Below, piece after piece: positions 1 to 9,142 of a stretch of DNA of 64,000 nt (its first letter is position 1; each line of letters begins with the position of its first letter). This DNA comes from Sutcliffiella sp. FSL R7-0096. GTDB taxonomy: Bacteria > Bacillota > Bacilli > Bacillales > Bacillaceae_I. The notes beneath the pieces were generated by a model. That model did no database searches and had not been told where the DNA came from. It was given only the letters and a program-made list of their open reading frames with translations. The stretch is from contig NZ_CP152003.1 in the NCBI RefSeq assembly GCF_038595065.1, forward strand, positions 1,158,001 through 1,222,000, written 5' to 3'. The position numbers were made by a program, and so were the translations under genes.

Positions 1-3000
1 AAGCGATTCCAAGCCACGCGTCTGCTCGAGAAGGTCGGAGCGACCGACGATTTCCTGAAGGTTCTCAAAGCCCAAGGAAGCGGTTAATGCTTTCAGTTCG
101 TCCCCAAAAGCAGTGAACAGGTTCATCAAGCCTTGTACGGCAAGGTCGGATTGTCTAGGAACAAAACGACGGAGACCGTGATCTTTTGCTTGTGCTTCGG
201 ATTCGATCTGTGTTGCGATTCCAACGTGACATGTATCCAAGTGACAGCCGCGGCATGTTGTACAACCGATGGCGATCATGGAGAGAGTTCCGAATCCAAT
301 ACGATTCGCCCCTAAAAGCATGACCTTCATGCAATCCAGTGCACTCTTGATTCCGCCGTCCGCCCAGATTTCCACTTTATTACGGAGGCCGGATTCAATC
401 AACGCGTTATGCGCAGCTTTTACCCCAATCTCAACTGGTAGGCCTACATATTGAAGGGCATGGATTCTCGCTGCCCCTGTACCGCCATCAAACCCACTGA
501 TGGTAATGATGTCCGCACCAGCTTTTGCGATTCCGACTGCAATCGTTCCGATATTAGGAACTACCGGGACTTTTACGGCAACCTTTGCCTGATCGTTGGC
601 TGTTTTCAGCTCGGCAATCATCTGTGCCAAGTCTTCGATGGAGTAGATATCATGGTTATTGGATGGAGAGATTAAATCCGATCCAATCGTTGCATTACGT
701 GCTTCTGCGATTTTTGCTGTAACTTTAGACCCTGGTAAATGCCCGCCTTCACCAGGCTTTGCTCCTTGCCCAATTTTGATTTCTAATAAGTTGGAGGAGT
801 TAAGCAGCTCTGCATTTACGCCAAAACGACCGGATGCAACTTGCTGCCCGCGCGTTTTTGGATATTTTCCAAGCATATCTTTGATTTCGCCACCCTCACC
901 GTTCAGGCTGACCATGTTAAGCTTATCTGCTGCTTCGGCATATGCTCTAAATGCAATCTCGTTTTGAGAACCAAAGGACATGGAAGCGATAACGAATGGC
1001 AGGCTGTGGGCGCCTACTCCAATGTTGACTTTTTCTTTTGCGGTCTGCTTGGCAGAAGCCTTTAGGTCAGTCAAGTGACGAATGGTAATAGGGTTTTTCG
1101 TTTCTTGTTCATCCAGCTTTTCACGATAATCATCGTATGTTCCGTTCTTCGCCACATCCCCGATTGCTTTCCAGATACGAGGGAAGAGGTGGAACGACTT
1201 GCCTGCACGAGCCTTTTCATTTTCAAAGTCCACTGCACGTTCTGCAGCATCCTCTTTTAATTTTGTAAAATTAAAGCCAAGTTTATCAGAGCCAAGGAAA
1301 TTGACGATCCCAAGCGCATCCTCGACTTCCTTATGAAGGCCGATTGCCGAGAACAAGCGACCGTATCCTCGTAACTCATGGATTCCAATCGTGGAAATGA
1401 CTTTTTCCATTCCTTTAGTCAGTGCTCCAAAAAGGTTCACAACAGGTTTATTCGTCTCATCACTTACTGTACCGAATAGTAGGTATGGACTGATGGCATT
1501 TGCGCCAAGTCCCATTGCTACCATCACATCATGAAGGGAGCGGATGGCACCGGAACGAAGCAATAGTGCACATTTACGGCGATATTGATGTTGGACGAGC
1601 TCTTCATTAATGGCTGCCGTCACAAGATGCGGATCCAACCAAAGCTGGCCATCCTTATGTGCTTGGGCATCATCAATGATCAATAATGTTTTGCCGTCTT
1701 TTACAGCTTCCACCGCTTCGGCTTTTAAACGCTCCACAGCAGATGTGATATCTTCATCTGAACCACAGGTAGCATTTACGTAATAGGTCAGCCCTTGAGT
1801 TTGGAACTGATTTACCACTTGATCATAGGAAGGCTGCCCCAATTCTGCGACGCAATCCATGCCAACCTGGCCTTCTACTAATAATGGAGAAAGAAGTTCC
1901 ATTGTGTATCCATTCGGTACTTTGTCTTCTTTTTGTAGGGCAGGGCGGGCACCAAGAACCGTTCTTGTGGAAAAGTGTTCTGTCTCACGGTCACGGTCAA
2001 TTGCTGGATTCGTTACAACCGCTACGCTTTCTTTTATAAAATCAGCGATATTGTTGCGGCCTGGATTCATGGCAGCAAGCGGCACGTCATGACCAAGGGA
2101 ACGAATTGGTTCTGCACCTTTTTCCGCCATCTGTTCGATCAACTGGATATGCTCACGGTCCCATCCGAATGCTGCGTAGTGCCCGTTATGCACTTTAGCA
2201 AGCGGAGCTGTCGATACATAAGCGTCAAGCTTCGGTGCATTCAGGCGTTCAGCGAATCCTTTCACAGCGAACTTCTCGTTCATACGCTGATAGACTTCTT
2301 CTTGATAAGCATGATAGTCATATACTTTAATCGTATCGCCATCCCATTTCATCCCAACTTTTTCACCGGGGGAGAAAGGCTTCGGCTCTGCTGTGTATTC
2401 GGTTGTCGGAATAATTCCAGGCTCTGATGAAAAATAAAACGATGTTTCCGTCTGAAGCATCCAAACTGGACGCAAGCCAAGTGCATCCAGGCTGAATACC
2501 GCTTCGTCTTTATTGCGGGAAATGATGCCAGCAGGACCTTGAGCGAAATGCCCCCATGTTTCACGTACATAGGTGTAGAGGTCCTGTAAATGAGCTGGAT
2601 AGCTCTTAATTTCATTGACAATCGGCGGGAAGACGATATCAAGTGCTTCAAATAGTGTGAAGCCGTCGCGTGAAATCAATGTGTCGATCGTTCTGTTTAA
2701 GTCCTGTGAATCACTTCCGCCATTTGTCAGTGGCACGCCAATCATCGTTGCCTCGTCACGAAGTTTGGCGATCGTATTGATCTCCCCGTTATGACCTAGG
2801 ACACTAAATGGTTGCACACGAAAAAAGTTAGATAGTGTATTGGTAGAATAGCGGTTATGTCCAAGTGTCATCGTGGACGCAACAAGCGGGTTAGCCAGAT
2901 CATGATAGAATTTCGGCAAAATATCGCCAGCACCCATCACTTTATAGACAGCATGGTAGTTGGATAAGGACGCGACATGTACGTCGTCATTTTTTTCAAT

Positions 3001-3507
3001 TTCAATGGCAGCATCGAACAGTTGCGCTTGTGTGCATTCTTCTTTTTCTGAAATAAGGGCAATCTGCCAAAACACCGGGTCTTGAATAATCGCAATTGGC
3101 CCCAATGCTTCCGAAGATGTAACTGTGTCAGAAGAAAAAACTAGTTTAAGAGATTCTTTTTCTAAAATACTTGTTATCTCTTTTTTCACTTGATCCACAT
3201 CAACGTGATGATTGATGAAGAAGTGGCCGACTACGAAATCTTCACGGTCTACAACAGAAGCGTCTTGATCGAGTTTCTCTAATTTTTCCTTCCATAGTGC
3301 ACGGGGGATGTCGATATGAATACCTACACCATCTCCTTCACCGTTAATGAAACCGGCACGGTGATTCATTTTGACTAATGCATCTATACAGTCGTCGATA
3401 TTTTTCTTTGTTGGGATTTTTTTCTTTTCAATAGCGGATACAATACCACATGCATCATGTTCTGCGTTGTGAAAATCTTTAAATGTACTTGGACTCCAAT
3501 TTTTCAT
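1..3507 (-). CDS. gltB: Glutamate synthase large subunit, 3' end cut by window
   Basis: About 1,169 residues are visible; the C-terminal roughly 300 residues (GXGXG beta-helix domain) lie beyond position 1. The enzyme makes two glutamates from 2-oxoglutarate and glutamine. Seen: a class II glutamine amidotransferase start with DACGI (catalytic Cys20 after a 19-residue propeptide), GHNGEINT near residue 237, the FMN-domain motif GAKPGEGGHLPG near residue 912, and [3Fe-4S] cysteines 1082, 1088 and 1093 with the family spacing C-x5-C-x4-C. The only usable start is the ATG at 3507, because an in-frame TAA lies five codons upstream and no other start codon precedes Cys20. That ATG has no Shine-Dalgarno of its own; see the leader entry. 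No small-subunit gene is visible, so whether it works with a GltD partner or ferredoxin is unknown. Confidence 0.93.
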   Translation of the reverse strand, partial: MKNWSPSTFKDFHNAEHDACGIVSAIEKKKIPTKKNIDDCIDALVKMNHRAGFINGEGDGVGIHIDIPRALWKEKLEKLDQDASVVDREDFVVGHFFINHHVDVDQVKKEITSILEKESLKLVFSSDTVTSSEALGPIAIIQDPVFWQIALISEKEECTQAQLFDAAIEIEKNDDVHVASLSNYHAVYKVMGAGDILPKFYHDLANPLVASTMTLGHNRYSTNTLSNFFRVQPFSVLGHNGEINTIAKLRDEATMIGVPLTNGGSDSQDLNRTIDTLISRDGFTLFEALDIVFPPIVNEIKSYPAHLQDLYTYVRETWGHFAQGPAGIISRNKDEAVFSLDALGLRPVWMLQTETSFYFSSEPGIIPTTEYTAEPKPFSPGEKVGMKWDGDTIKVYDYHAYQEEVYQRMNEKFAVKGFAERLNAPKLDAYVSTAPLAKVHNGHYAAFGWDREHIQLIEQMAEKGAEPIRSLGHDVPLAAMNPGRNNIADFIKESVAVVTNPAIDRDRETEHFSTRTVLGARPALQKEDKVPNGYTMELLSPLLVEGQVGMDCVAELGQPSYDQVVNQFQTQGLTYYVNATCGSDEDITSAVERLKAEAVEAVKDGKTLLIIDDAQAHKDGQLWLDPHLVTAAINEELVQHQYRRKCALLLRSGAIRSLHDVMVAMGLGANAISPYLLFGTVSDETNKPVVNLFGALTKGMEKVISTIGIHELRGYGRLFSAIGLHKEVEDALGIVNFLGSDKLGFNFTKLKEDAAERAVDFENEKARAGKSFHLFPRIWKAIGDVAKNGTYDDYREKLDEQETKNPITIRHLTDLKASAKQTAKEKVNIGVGAHSLPFVIASMSFGSQNEIAFRAYAEAADKLNMVSLNGEGGEIKDMLGKYPKTRGQQVASGRFGVNAELLNSSNLLEIKIGQGAKPGEGGHLPGSKVTAKIAEARNATIGSDLISPSNNHDIYSIEDLAQMIAELKTANDQAKVAVKVPVVPNIGTIAVGIAKAGADIITISGFDGGTGAARIHALQYVGLPVEIGVKAAHNALIESGLRNKVEIWADGGIKSALDCMKVMLLGANRIGFGTLSMIAIGCTTCRGCHLDTCHVGIATQIESEAQAKDHGLRRFVPRQSDLAVQGLMNLFTAFGDELKALTASLGFENLQEIVGRSDLLEQTRGLESL

Positions 3508-3565
3508 ATGGATTGGCTGTTAACTAGGGATATTAGAGGGGACCCTAACTAGCCATTCACCTCCT
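3508..3565 (-). promoter_or_regulatory. Leader hairpin between distant Shine-Dalgarno and gltB start
   Basis: On the minus strand a perfect AGGAGGTGA (3565-3557) is followed at once by ATG-GCT-AGT-TAG, a three-codon open frame (3556-3545). The gltB ATG is 37 bases after that stop and has no ribosome binding site of its own. The interval can fold: GGCT (3554-3551) with AGCC (3518-3515), and TTAGGG (3548-3543) with CCCTAG (3529-3524). Folding would leave about 12 unpaired bases between the Shine-Dalgarno and the gltB ATG. The pairing is seen; its role is inference. Confidence 0.45.
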
Positions 3566-3796
3566 GTGGTTTGATAGTTAATAAGAAAAACGTGTGCAGT
3601 TAAATTGTAGTAGCTTAGCGCTCTGCGTGAGGTTTGCCATACGGTTTTCTTATAAATAGGTAAAAAGTGAGGAAAAATAAATAAGGGAATTTTCAGACTT
3701 TAAATTATATACTAACATTTCAAACATTAAAAATCAATTTTTTATGCAAAAAAGTGAAGAGGTCATACAAGTAGGGGGATAGAAAAAGTGTTTATT

Positions 3797-3810
3797 TGTA
3801 AGCGTTTACA
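3797..3810. promoter_or_regulatory. CcpA catabolite-responsive element (cre)
   Basis: TGTAAGCGTTTACA is a perfect 14-bp palindrome matching the Bacillus cre consensus. It lies 290 bp upstream of the gltB start and just beyond the gsaB terminator, so gltB is its likeliest target. Confidence 0.6.
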
Positions 3811-3822
3811 AGGTAGTAATTA

Positions 3823-3856
3823 GAAAAAGACAGCGTATTTGTGTACACGCTGTCTT
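3823..3856 (-). terminator. Intrinsic terminator of gsaB
   Basis: Read on the minus strand, AAGACAGCGT pairs with ACGCTGTCTT across a loop of about 10 bases and is followed by a T-run. It lies directly after the gsaB stop codon. Confidence 0.85.
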
Positions 3857-3862
3857 GTATAT

Positions 3863-5158
3863 TTATGCATTCGCTAATTCCTTGAATGCGTGCTCAACTG
3901 CATCTAGTGTCACTCTGACATCTTCTTCGGTATGTTCGGTTGTCACAAACCATGCTTCGTATTTTGATGGTGCAAGGTTGATACCTTGGTTAAGCATCAG
4001 TTTGAAGAATTTAGCAAACTGCTCGCCATCTGTATTTTCCGCCTGTTCATAGTTGACTACCGTTTCATCCGTGAAATAGATGGTAAGTGCTCCTTTGAGG
4101 CGGTTGATGGTAATGGTGACTCCGTACTTTTCTGCTCTTTCACGAATACCTTCTTCTAATAGCTTGCCAATATGATCAAGGTGTTCGTATACTCCTTCTT
4201 TTTGGAGAACTTCCAAGCATGCGATTCCTGACAAAATGGATGCCGGGTTACCCGCCATGGTTCCTGCCTGATATGCAGGGCCAAGTGGTGCAACTTTCTC
4301 CATAATTTCCGCTCGTCCGCCATAGGCACCAATCGGAAGTCCGCCGCCGATGATTTTACCAAGCGCTGTCAAATCCGGTGTGATTCCAAGCATGTCCTGC
4401 GCACCGCCATACATAAAACGGAAGGCTGTAATAACCTCATCATAGATGACCAATGCGCCAGCTTCATGACTGATATCGTTCACGGCTTGAAGGAAGCCAG
4501 GTATTGGTTCCACTATTCCAAAGTTACCGACGATTGGCTCCACAAGTACGCCAGCGATCTGGTCGCCCCATTTTTCCATGGCTTCACGGAAAGGCTCGAT
4601 GTCGTTGAAAGGCACCGTGATGACTTCATTGGCAATGCTCTTTGGTACCCCCGCTGAATCAGGTGTGCCAAGTGTAGCTGGACCAGAACCTGCTGCAACA
4701 AGAACAAGATCCGAATGTCCGTGATAGCAGCCGGCAAACTTGATGATTTTGTCCCGACCTGTATAAGCACGCGCCACGCGGATGGTCGTCATTACCGCCT
4801 CGGTACCCGAGTTGACGAAACGTACTTTGTCCATTCCTGGCATCGCCTCTTTTAGCATCTTCGCAAATTTCACTTCATGGGGGGTTGGTGTACCGTAAAG
4901 GACCCCGGTTTGCGCAGCTTTTGTAATGGCTTCAGTAATATGGGGGTGGGCATGACCGGTGATGATTGGACCATATGCTGCCAAGTAGTCAATGTATTTA
5001 TTGCCGTCCACATCCCAGAAATATGCTCCTTCCGCCCGTTCCATTACTACCGGCGCACCGCCGCCAACTGCTTTATAGGAACGTGACGGGCTGTTCACAC
5101 CACCGACGATATGTTGCAGAGCTTCTTCGTGTATTTGACCAGATTTTGTAAAGTTCAT
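3863..5158 (-). CDS. gsaB: Glutamate-1-semialdehyde 2,1-aminomutase
   Basis: This 431-residue cytoplasmic PLP enzyme converts glutamate-1-semialdehyde to 5-aminolevulinate, the first tetrapyrrole precursor in the C5 haem pathway. Seen: class III aminotransferase fold signatures, the NSGTEAVM motif near residue 116, YDEV near 239, and the PLP lysine in LTALGK at Lys268. The length equals that of Bacillus HemL/GsaB. The start is an ATG behind AGAGGAGG. B. subtilis has two isozymes, HemL in the hem operon and GsaB next to ygaF-perR; the neighbours here (bcp, perR, ygzB, ygxA, rrn) point to the GsaB isozyme. It is a single gene closed by its own terminator. Confidence 0.95.
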   Translation of the reverse strand: MNFTKSGQIHEEALQHIVGGVNSPSRSYKAVGGGAPVVMERAEGAYFWDVDGNKYIDYLAAYGPIITGHAHPHITEAITKAAQTGVLYGTPTPHEVKFAKMLKEAMPGMDKVRFVNSGTEAVMTTIRVARAYTGRDKIIKFAGCYHGHSDLVLVAAGSGPATLGTPDSAGVPKSIANEVITVPFNDIEPFREAMEKWGDQIAGVLVEPIVGNFGIVEPIPGFLQAVNDISHEAGALVIYDEVITAFRFMYGGAQDMLGITPDLTALGKIIGGGLPIGAYGGRAEIMEKVAPLGPAYQAGTMAGNPASILSGIACLEVLQKEGVYEHLDHIGKLLEEGIRERAEKYGVTITINRLKGALTIYFTDETVVNYEQAENTDGEQFAKFFKLMLNQGINLAPSKYEAWFVTTEHTEEDVRVTLDAVEHAFKELANA

Positions 5159-5328
5159 TTCTGATTGTATCCTCCTCTTGATTTGGGTAAATCAAATGAT
5201 ATGTTATTTTATCATGAATGCTGTGGTGATGTAATGGAAAACAGACTTCCCGAAGCTTCCCGTTTGAGTGTTCCACCTCCTTTGTAATAAACTAGTCCCT
5301 ATGAGCTTTTTTGAATTTGATGAACGCC

Positions 5329-5457
5329 GCTGTTGATTTCCGCAAATGGCTTCGCTTATCCAGAGGGCGACCTTGAGCCTCCTCGGCAAGCCTGCGGGGT
5401 CTCAACATTCTCACTACTCCCCCGCTGGAGTCTTCGTCTTTTGCTCCAATCAACAGC
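5329..5457. repeat. Interspersed 129-bp repeat, copy 1
   Basis: A non-coding element bounded by GCTGTTGATT and AATCAACAGC, a perfect 10-bp terminal inverted repeat, with GC-rich inner palindromes. The same ends and inner words recur at 12870-12998 and 57702-57829. Together with the gsaB leader it fills the 353-bp gap before the exporter operon. Confidence 0.7.
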
Positions 5458-5511
5458 TAAAAACGATTTACAATCTTAGAAACCCTTATTAATAGAAAGG
5501 AAGAAATATAG

Positions 5512-6564
5512 ATGCATAACGTCATAGAAGTAGAATCACTCCGCAAAGAGTTTAAAGCATATTCTAGTCGTTCTGGTTTGAAGGGAGCGTTCCGCGACCT
5601 TTTTACGAGAAACTATAAAATAGTTCCTGCGGTACACGATGTTTCTTTTACCATCAAGCAAGGTGAAATGGTAGGGTATATCGGAGAGAATGGGGCTGGA
5701 AAGTCAACCACCATTAAAATGCTGACGGGAATTCTGACCCCGACGTCAGGGACAGTTCGTGTCAACGGGATGAACCCCCATAAAGAGAGGGAGGAGTTTG
5801 TGCGTTCCATTGGTGTCGTGTTCGGTCAGCGTTCCCAGCTTTGGTGGGACATCGCCGTTCAGGAATCCTTCCGCCTACTTAAAAAGGTATATAAGGTGTC
5901 TGATGAAGATTATGACGAGCATATGGATCATGTCATCAAAACGCTTGATATCGGTCACCTCCTGGATAAGCCAGTCCGTAAGCTTTCCTTGGGCCAACGC
6001 ATGCGTTGCGAACTGGCGGCGGCGCTCATTCACAATCCGCCACTTCTATTCCTGGATGAACCGACAATTGGTCTGGATGTTTTGGTGAAGCTAAGAATCA
6101 GGCAATTCCTAAAGGAAATAAACGAAAAATATAAAACGACCATCCTCCTGACGACACATGACATGGCGGACATTGAAGCACTATGTGAGAGGGTTGTCAT
6201 GCTTGATGAGGGGAAGATCATCTATGATGGGTCGCTTCAAAAGCTGCGCAACAATTGGGGAGAAGGAAAGCAAATCAGGTTTCATTTTGCTCAGAACGTA
6301 TCGGAAGAACAGCTCGTTCAACTGACTCCGGATATCGAAGTCCTATGGAAAAATGAAGGGAAAGAATCTATCTGGAGCGCTGTCGTTTCTAAAGAGGAAG
6401 AGGAAATATCTGAGTTGATTGGAAGAGTAGTTGGTCAGTTCTCCATCACAGACCTTAACATCCAGGAAATCTCCACCGAGGAAATCATCCGCAATATCTA
6501 TGACAAGGGGATGGCTGCCACATCACCACAACCTAAAAAGCAACCGGTGTTGACCCATGGATAA
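5512..6564 (+). CDS. ABC-2 type exporter ATP-binding protein
   Basis: A 350-residue ATPase. Seen: Walker A GENGAGKST (58-66), signature LSLGQ (158-162), Walker B LLFLDEP (178-184) and the H-loop TTHD near 209. It is longer than a minimal ABC ATPase because of a C-terminal extension of about 110 residues, as in drug and polymer ABC-2 exporters. The WWD stretch after the Q-loop is typical of this subgroup. The two following genes are its membrane partners; the first overlaps this stop codon by 8 bp, so the three form one operon. The substrate cannot be told from sequence. Confidence 0.88.
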   Translation: MHNVIEVESLRKEFKAYSSRSGLKGAFRDLFTRNYKIVPAVHDVSFTIKQGEMVGYIGENGAGKSTTIKMLTGILTPTSGTVRVNGMNPHKEREEFVRSIGVVFGQRSQLWWDIAVQESFRLLKKVYKVSDEDYDEHMDHVIKTLDIGHLLDKPVRKLSLGQRMRCELAAALIHNPPLLFLDEPTIGLDVLVKLRIRQFLKEINEKYKTTILLTTHDMADIEALCERVVMLDEGKIIYDGSLQKLRNNWGEGKQIRFHFAQNVSEEQLVQLTPDIEVLWKNEGKESIWSAVVSKEEEEISELIGRVVGQFSITDLNIQEISTEEIIRNIYDKGMAATSPQPKKQPVLTHG

Positions 6565-7348
6565 ATATATTGAAATGATACGGATACGCTTCCTTATGAT
6601 GCTTGCGTATCGAACCAATTATTACTCAGGTATTCTCATTTATAGCATCAATATCGGAGCCTACTACTTCCTGTGGCAGGCGATCTATAGCGGAAAAGAA
6701 GAAATCCAAGGCATCTCCACCATCCAGATGACAACCTATGTTGCGGTCGCATGGATGGCTCGTGCGTTTTATTTTAACAATATCGACCGTGAAATCGCGC
6801 AGGAAATTAAAGAGGGGAAAGTTGCCGTCGAGTTGATCAGGCCTTATAACTACCTTGGCATGAAGACGATGCAAGGACTTGGGGAAGGAATCTTCCGTTT
6901 GGCATTCTTTTCGGTTCCGGGGATGGTCATTGTGGCACTTGTCTTTCCGTTGGAATTCTCCGCAAACTTTGCTACATGGGGACTTTTCGGTATATCCATC
7001 ATCTTCAGCTTTATCGTGAACACGCAGATCAACCTGCTGACAGGGATTATGACGTTCTTTCTATTTAATAATGACGGGCTTATCCGTGCCAAACGTGTAG
7101 TCATTGATCTGTTTTCCGGATTGCTGTTGCCAATTAGCTTTTACCCGTTATGGGCACAAGACGTCATGAGCTTTCTGCCATTCCAGGCGATCAGTTATAT
7201 CCCAAGCATGATTTTTACAGAGGGTATTACAGGTAATGCGGTATTTCAAGCATTGTTGCTGCAGGTAGTCTGGGTATTTATTTTGATCATTCCGATTCAG
7301 TTGCTGTGGAATTTGGCAAAAAAACAACTAGTCGTGCAAGGAGGGTGA
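6557..7348 (+). CDS. ABC-2 type exporter permease, first subunit
   Basis: A 263-residue membrane protein with about six hydrophobic segments and no signal peptide, of the ABC-2 permease type. The start overlaps the stop of the ATPase gene by 8 bp, implying translational coupling. It resembles the next gene in size and layout, and the pair probably forms a heterodimeric membrane channel. No substrate motif is recognisable. Export rather than import is inferred from the lack of a binding protein and from the ABC-2 fold. Confidence 0.85.
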   Translation: MDKYIEMIRIRFLMMLAYRTNYYSGILIYSINIGAYYFLWQAIYSGKEEIQGISTIQMTTYVAVAWMARAFYFNNIDREIAQEIKEGKVAVELIRPYNYLGMKTMQGLGEGIFRLAFFSVPGMVIVALVFPLEFSANFATWGLFGISIIFSFIVNTQINLLTGIMTFFLFNNDGLIRAKRVVIDLFSGLLLPISFYPLWAQDVMSFLPFQAISYIPSMIFTEGITGNAVFQALLLQVVWVFILIIPIQLLWNLAKKQLVVQGG

Positions 7349-7351
7349 GGA

Positions 7352-8137
7352 ATGTTTTATCTTTCGATGTTTTTTCAATACATTGGCCAATATATGAAAA
7401 CGCGGTTCCAATACAGGGCTGACCTGGTCGTGGAAATCCTCTCCGACTTGCTGTTCCAGGCGGTGAACTTGGTGTTTATCCTGGTTGTCTTCGGCCATAC
7501 GCAGTTTTTGAACGGATGGAGCAGGGAAGAAATCATCTTCATCTATGGTTTCTTTTTGGTGCCATATGCCCTGTTTTCCGCTTTCTTTAATATATGGGAT
7601 TTCAATGAACGGTATATTGTGAAAGGGGAGATGGACCGCATCTTGACACGGCCGATCCATAGTTTGTTTCAAGTGGTGCTTGAGCGGATGGAGCTTGAGT
7701 CATTATTTGGGGTGGTGACTGGTGTGGCCATCATGATTTATGCCGGAAGTATTCTTGATCTCACATTCGCTTGGTATGATTATATCCTTTTAGCTGTATT
7801 TGTTTTAGGTGGAGCCCTTGTTTATGCAGGAATATTCGTTCTCCTTGCAAGTATCGGATTTTGGTCGGATGCCAGAACATCGATTATGCCGATGATGTAC
7901 AATATTGGGAACTATGGAAGATATCCTGTTGACATTTACAACAGTGTCATCCGCTTTGTATTAACCTGGATACTCCCATTTGCATTTGTGGGTGTTTATC
8001 CATCTGCCTATTTTCTAGGTAGGACGGAATGGTATGGATACGCCTTTTTGACTCCTTTCATTGGAGTGGCCTTCTTTGTTCTGGCCGTATTCGTCTGGAA
8101 TGTTGGTGTTACCAAATATAGAGGTGCGGGGAATTAA
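7352..8137 (+). CDS. ABC-2 type exporter permease, second subunit
   Basis: A 261-residue membrane protein with about six predicted transmembrane segments. It starts 3 bp after the previous stop, behind AAGGAGGGTGAGG. The motif GEMDRILTRP near residue 92 is typical of the cytoplasmic loop in this ABC-2 permease family, and the first permease has the equivalent EGKVAVELIRP. It is the last gene of the operon; a strong GC-rich hairpin follows at 8201-8229. Confidence 0.85.
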   Translation: MFYLSMFFQYIGQYMKTRFQYRADLVVEILSDLLFQAVNLVFILVVFGHTQFLNGWSREEIIFIYGFFLVPYALFSAFFNIWDFNERYIVKGEMDRILTRPIHSLFQVVLERMELESLFGVVTGVAIMIYAGSILDLTFAWYDYILLAVFVLGGALVYAGIFVLLASIGFWSDARTSIMPMMYNIGNYGRYPVDIYNSVIRFVLTWILPFAFVGVYPSAYFLGRTEWYGYAFLTPFIGVAFFVLAVFVWNVGVTKYRGAGN

Positions 8138-8152
8138 CCGATAAAATCGAGT

Positions 8153-8265
8153 GGATTGGAGCAGAAGTCACCCGTTTCCGGAGGGAGGTAGCGTTAGGTG
8201 GAGCCCCCTGAACTGTTGTGAGGGGGCTCAAGCAACCCGCAGAATGCGAGTGACTGCAGCAAAAA
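8153..8265. repeat. Degenerate interspersed repeat with strong hairpin
   Basis: Contains GAGCCCCCT (8201-8209) pairing with AGGGGGCTC (8221-8229) and words such as GGATTGGAGC and GGAGGTAGCG that recall the 129-bp repeat family. There is no T-run, so it is not a clear terminator, though it may act as a 3' end for the exporter mRNA. Membership of the family is tentative. Confidence 0.35.
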
Positions 8266-8358
8266 GGAACGGTCAAACTTTATAGCCATAAAAAAGCATA
8301 CCTATTCAACACTAGCGTATATTGTACTAATGGCATGTCCGCGCATTGGAGGAGTAGG

Positions 8359-8772
8359 ATGCTTTATTTACTTGTCGTCATCTTGATATTTATTGCAATC
8401 TTTATCAGTTTTTCACATGTATTCTCATCAGAAAGCAGAAGCATTCCCTATGTCTCAAAAGAAACACTTTTGCTGTTACTTCTGATTTATTCTACACTTT
8501 TGCTATCATTTGGACTTTTATATACGGTCTTGCATTTGGAAGGTCACCCTGTTCTCATGGAAAGAGGCGAAATAATCAGTGGAAGTTATTTTTCCATCTT
8601 TTTTCGCTCGGTCTATTTTAGTGCCATCACCATTTTGACTGTTGGATATGGAGATATTACCCCGATAGGGATCGGCAGGGCCATTGCGATGACTGAAGCG
8701 TTGATCGGCTTTGTCATGCCCGCAGCCTTTGTGGTCCGGGTTGTCCTGCACATGGACGGGCGCGAAAGATAA
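8359..8772 (+). CDS. Small potassium channel-like protein (ion_trans_2)
   Basis: A 137-residue membrane protein with the potassium selectivity filter TVGYGD (94-99) in a pore loop. Hydrophobic segments lie at about 1-20, 36-60 and 108-130. No regulatory RCK/TrkA-N domain is attached, so it would be a minimal pore unit forming tetramers. The ATG at 8359 is preferred over the ATG at 8335 because GGAGG sits 6 bases before it. It is expected to pass potassium across the cytoplasmic membrane; direction and gating are unknown. It is transcribed alone. Confidence 0.85.
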   Translation: MLYLLVVILIFIAIFISFSHVFSSESRSIPYVSKETLLLLLLIYSTLLLSFGLLYTVLHLEGHPVLMERGEIISGSYFSIFFRSVYFSAITILTVGYGDITPIGIGRAIAMTEALIGFVMPAAFVVRVVLHMDGRER

Positions 8773-8779
8773 TCTTTAT

Positions 8780-8850
8780 TAAGCTGATAAAGTCCAATTG
8801 TCGACTTTTGGCTAGTGGCTGGCAACTACCTTTGTGAAAAGACCCTATTT
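8780..8850. repeat. Interspersed repeat family B, copy 1
   Basis: About 65 bp containing the words AAAGTC, CGACTTTT, CTAGTGGCTGGCAACTAC and CTTTGTGAAAAGA. A clearly related copy lies at 53675-53742. Both copies lie between convergent genes and directly follow the stop codon of a small minus-strand gene. AAAGTC and GACTTT form a short hairpin at one end. Confidence 0.55.
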
Positions 8851-9007
8851 AATTCCCCTCGTTTAGAAAGCGGTTCGATAACTCTGATACTGGTTCCTGA
8901 CAGTTGGCGTCAGCGTTTAAGGGGGTCTTTATGGACTTCTGGTTAACGCTGATTTCTTTATTGTGTTCTGTTACTGCGCCTTCATGAAGTACATCTTCTT
9001 TCTCCAT
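8849..9007 (-). CDS. Small hypothetical protein, 52 residues
   Basis: An open frame of 52 codons starting MEKEDVLHEG and ending NRFLNEGN. It starts with ATG 8 bases after a perfect AGGAGG. It is hydrophilic, without membrane segments or known motif. The strong ribosome binding site and isolated position make translation likely; no function is recognised. A family B repeat follows its stop codon. Confidence 0.6.
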   Translation of the reverse strand: MEKEDVLHEGAVTEHNKEISVNQKSIKTPLNADANCQEPVSELSNRFLNEGN

Positions 9008-9142
9008 TTTATTTTCCTCCTTTTTTAATTTCTAATTAGTTTAGTTCATTTGAGAAAGTATATGTATGATACCGCGATTCTTGATAAATCTTCCTTCATT
9101 CGGTAGGCTTAAGGAAAGTGAATACATAAGGAGGAGTTTGTA

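Noticed and set aside
2349..2651. 100-codon minus-strand frame inside gltB
   Set aside because: Out of frame with the conserved glutamate synthase reading; a shadow frame.
3600..3660. Cyclic-di-GMP riboswitch (GEMM-like words GGCAAACC and ACGCAGAGC) in the gltB leader
   Set aside because: The helix normally found between these words and the second arm are missing; only short words match.
8201..8229. Intrinsic terminator of the ABC-2 exporter operon
   Set aside because: Strong hairpin but without a T-run; more likely the core of a worn interspersed repeat.
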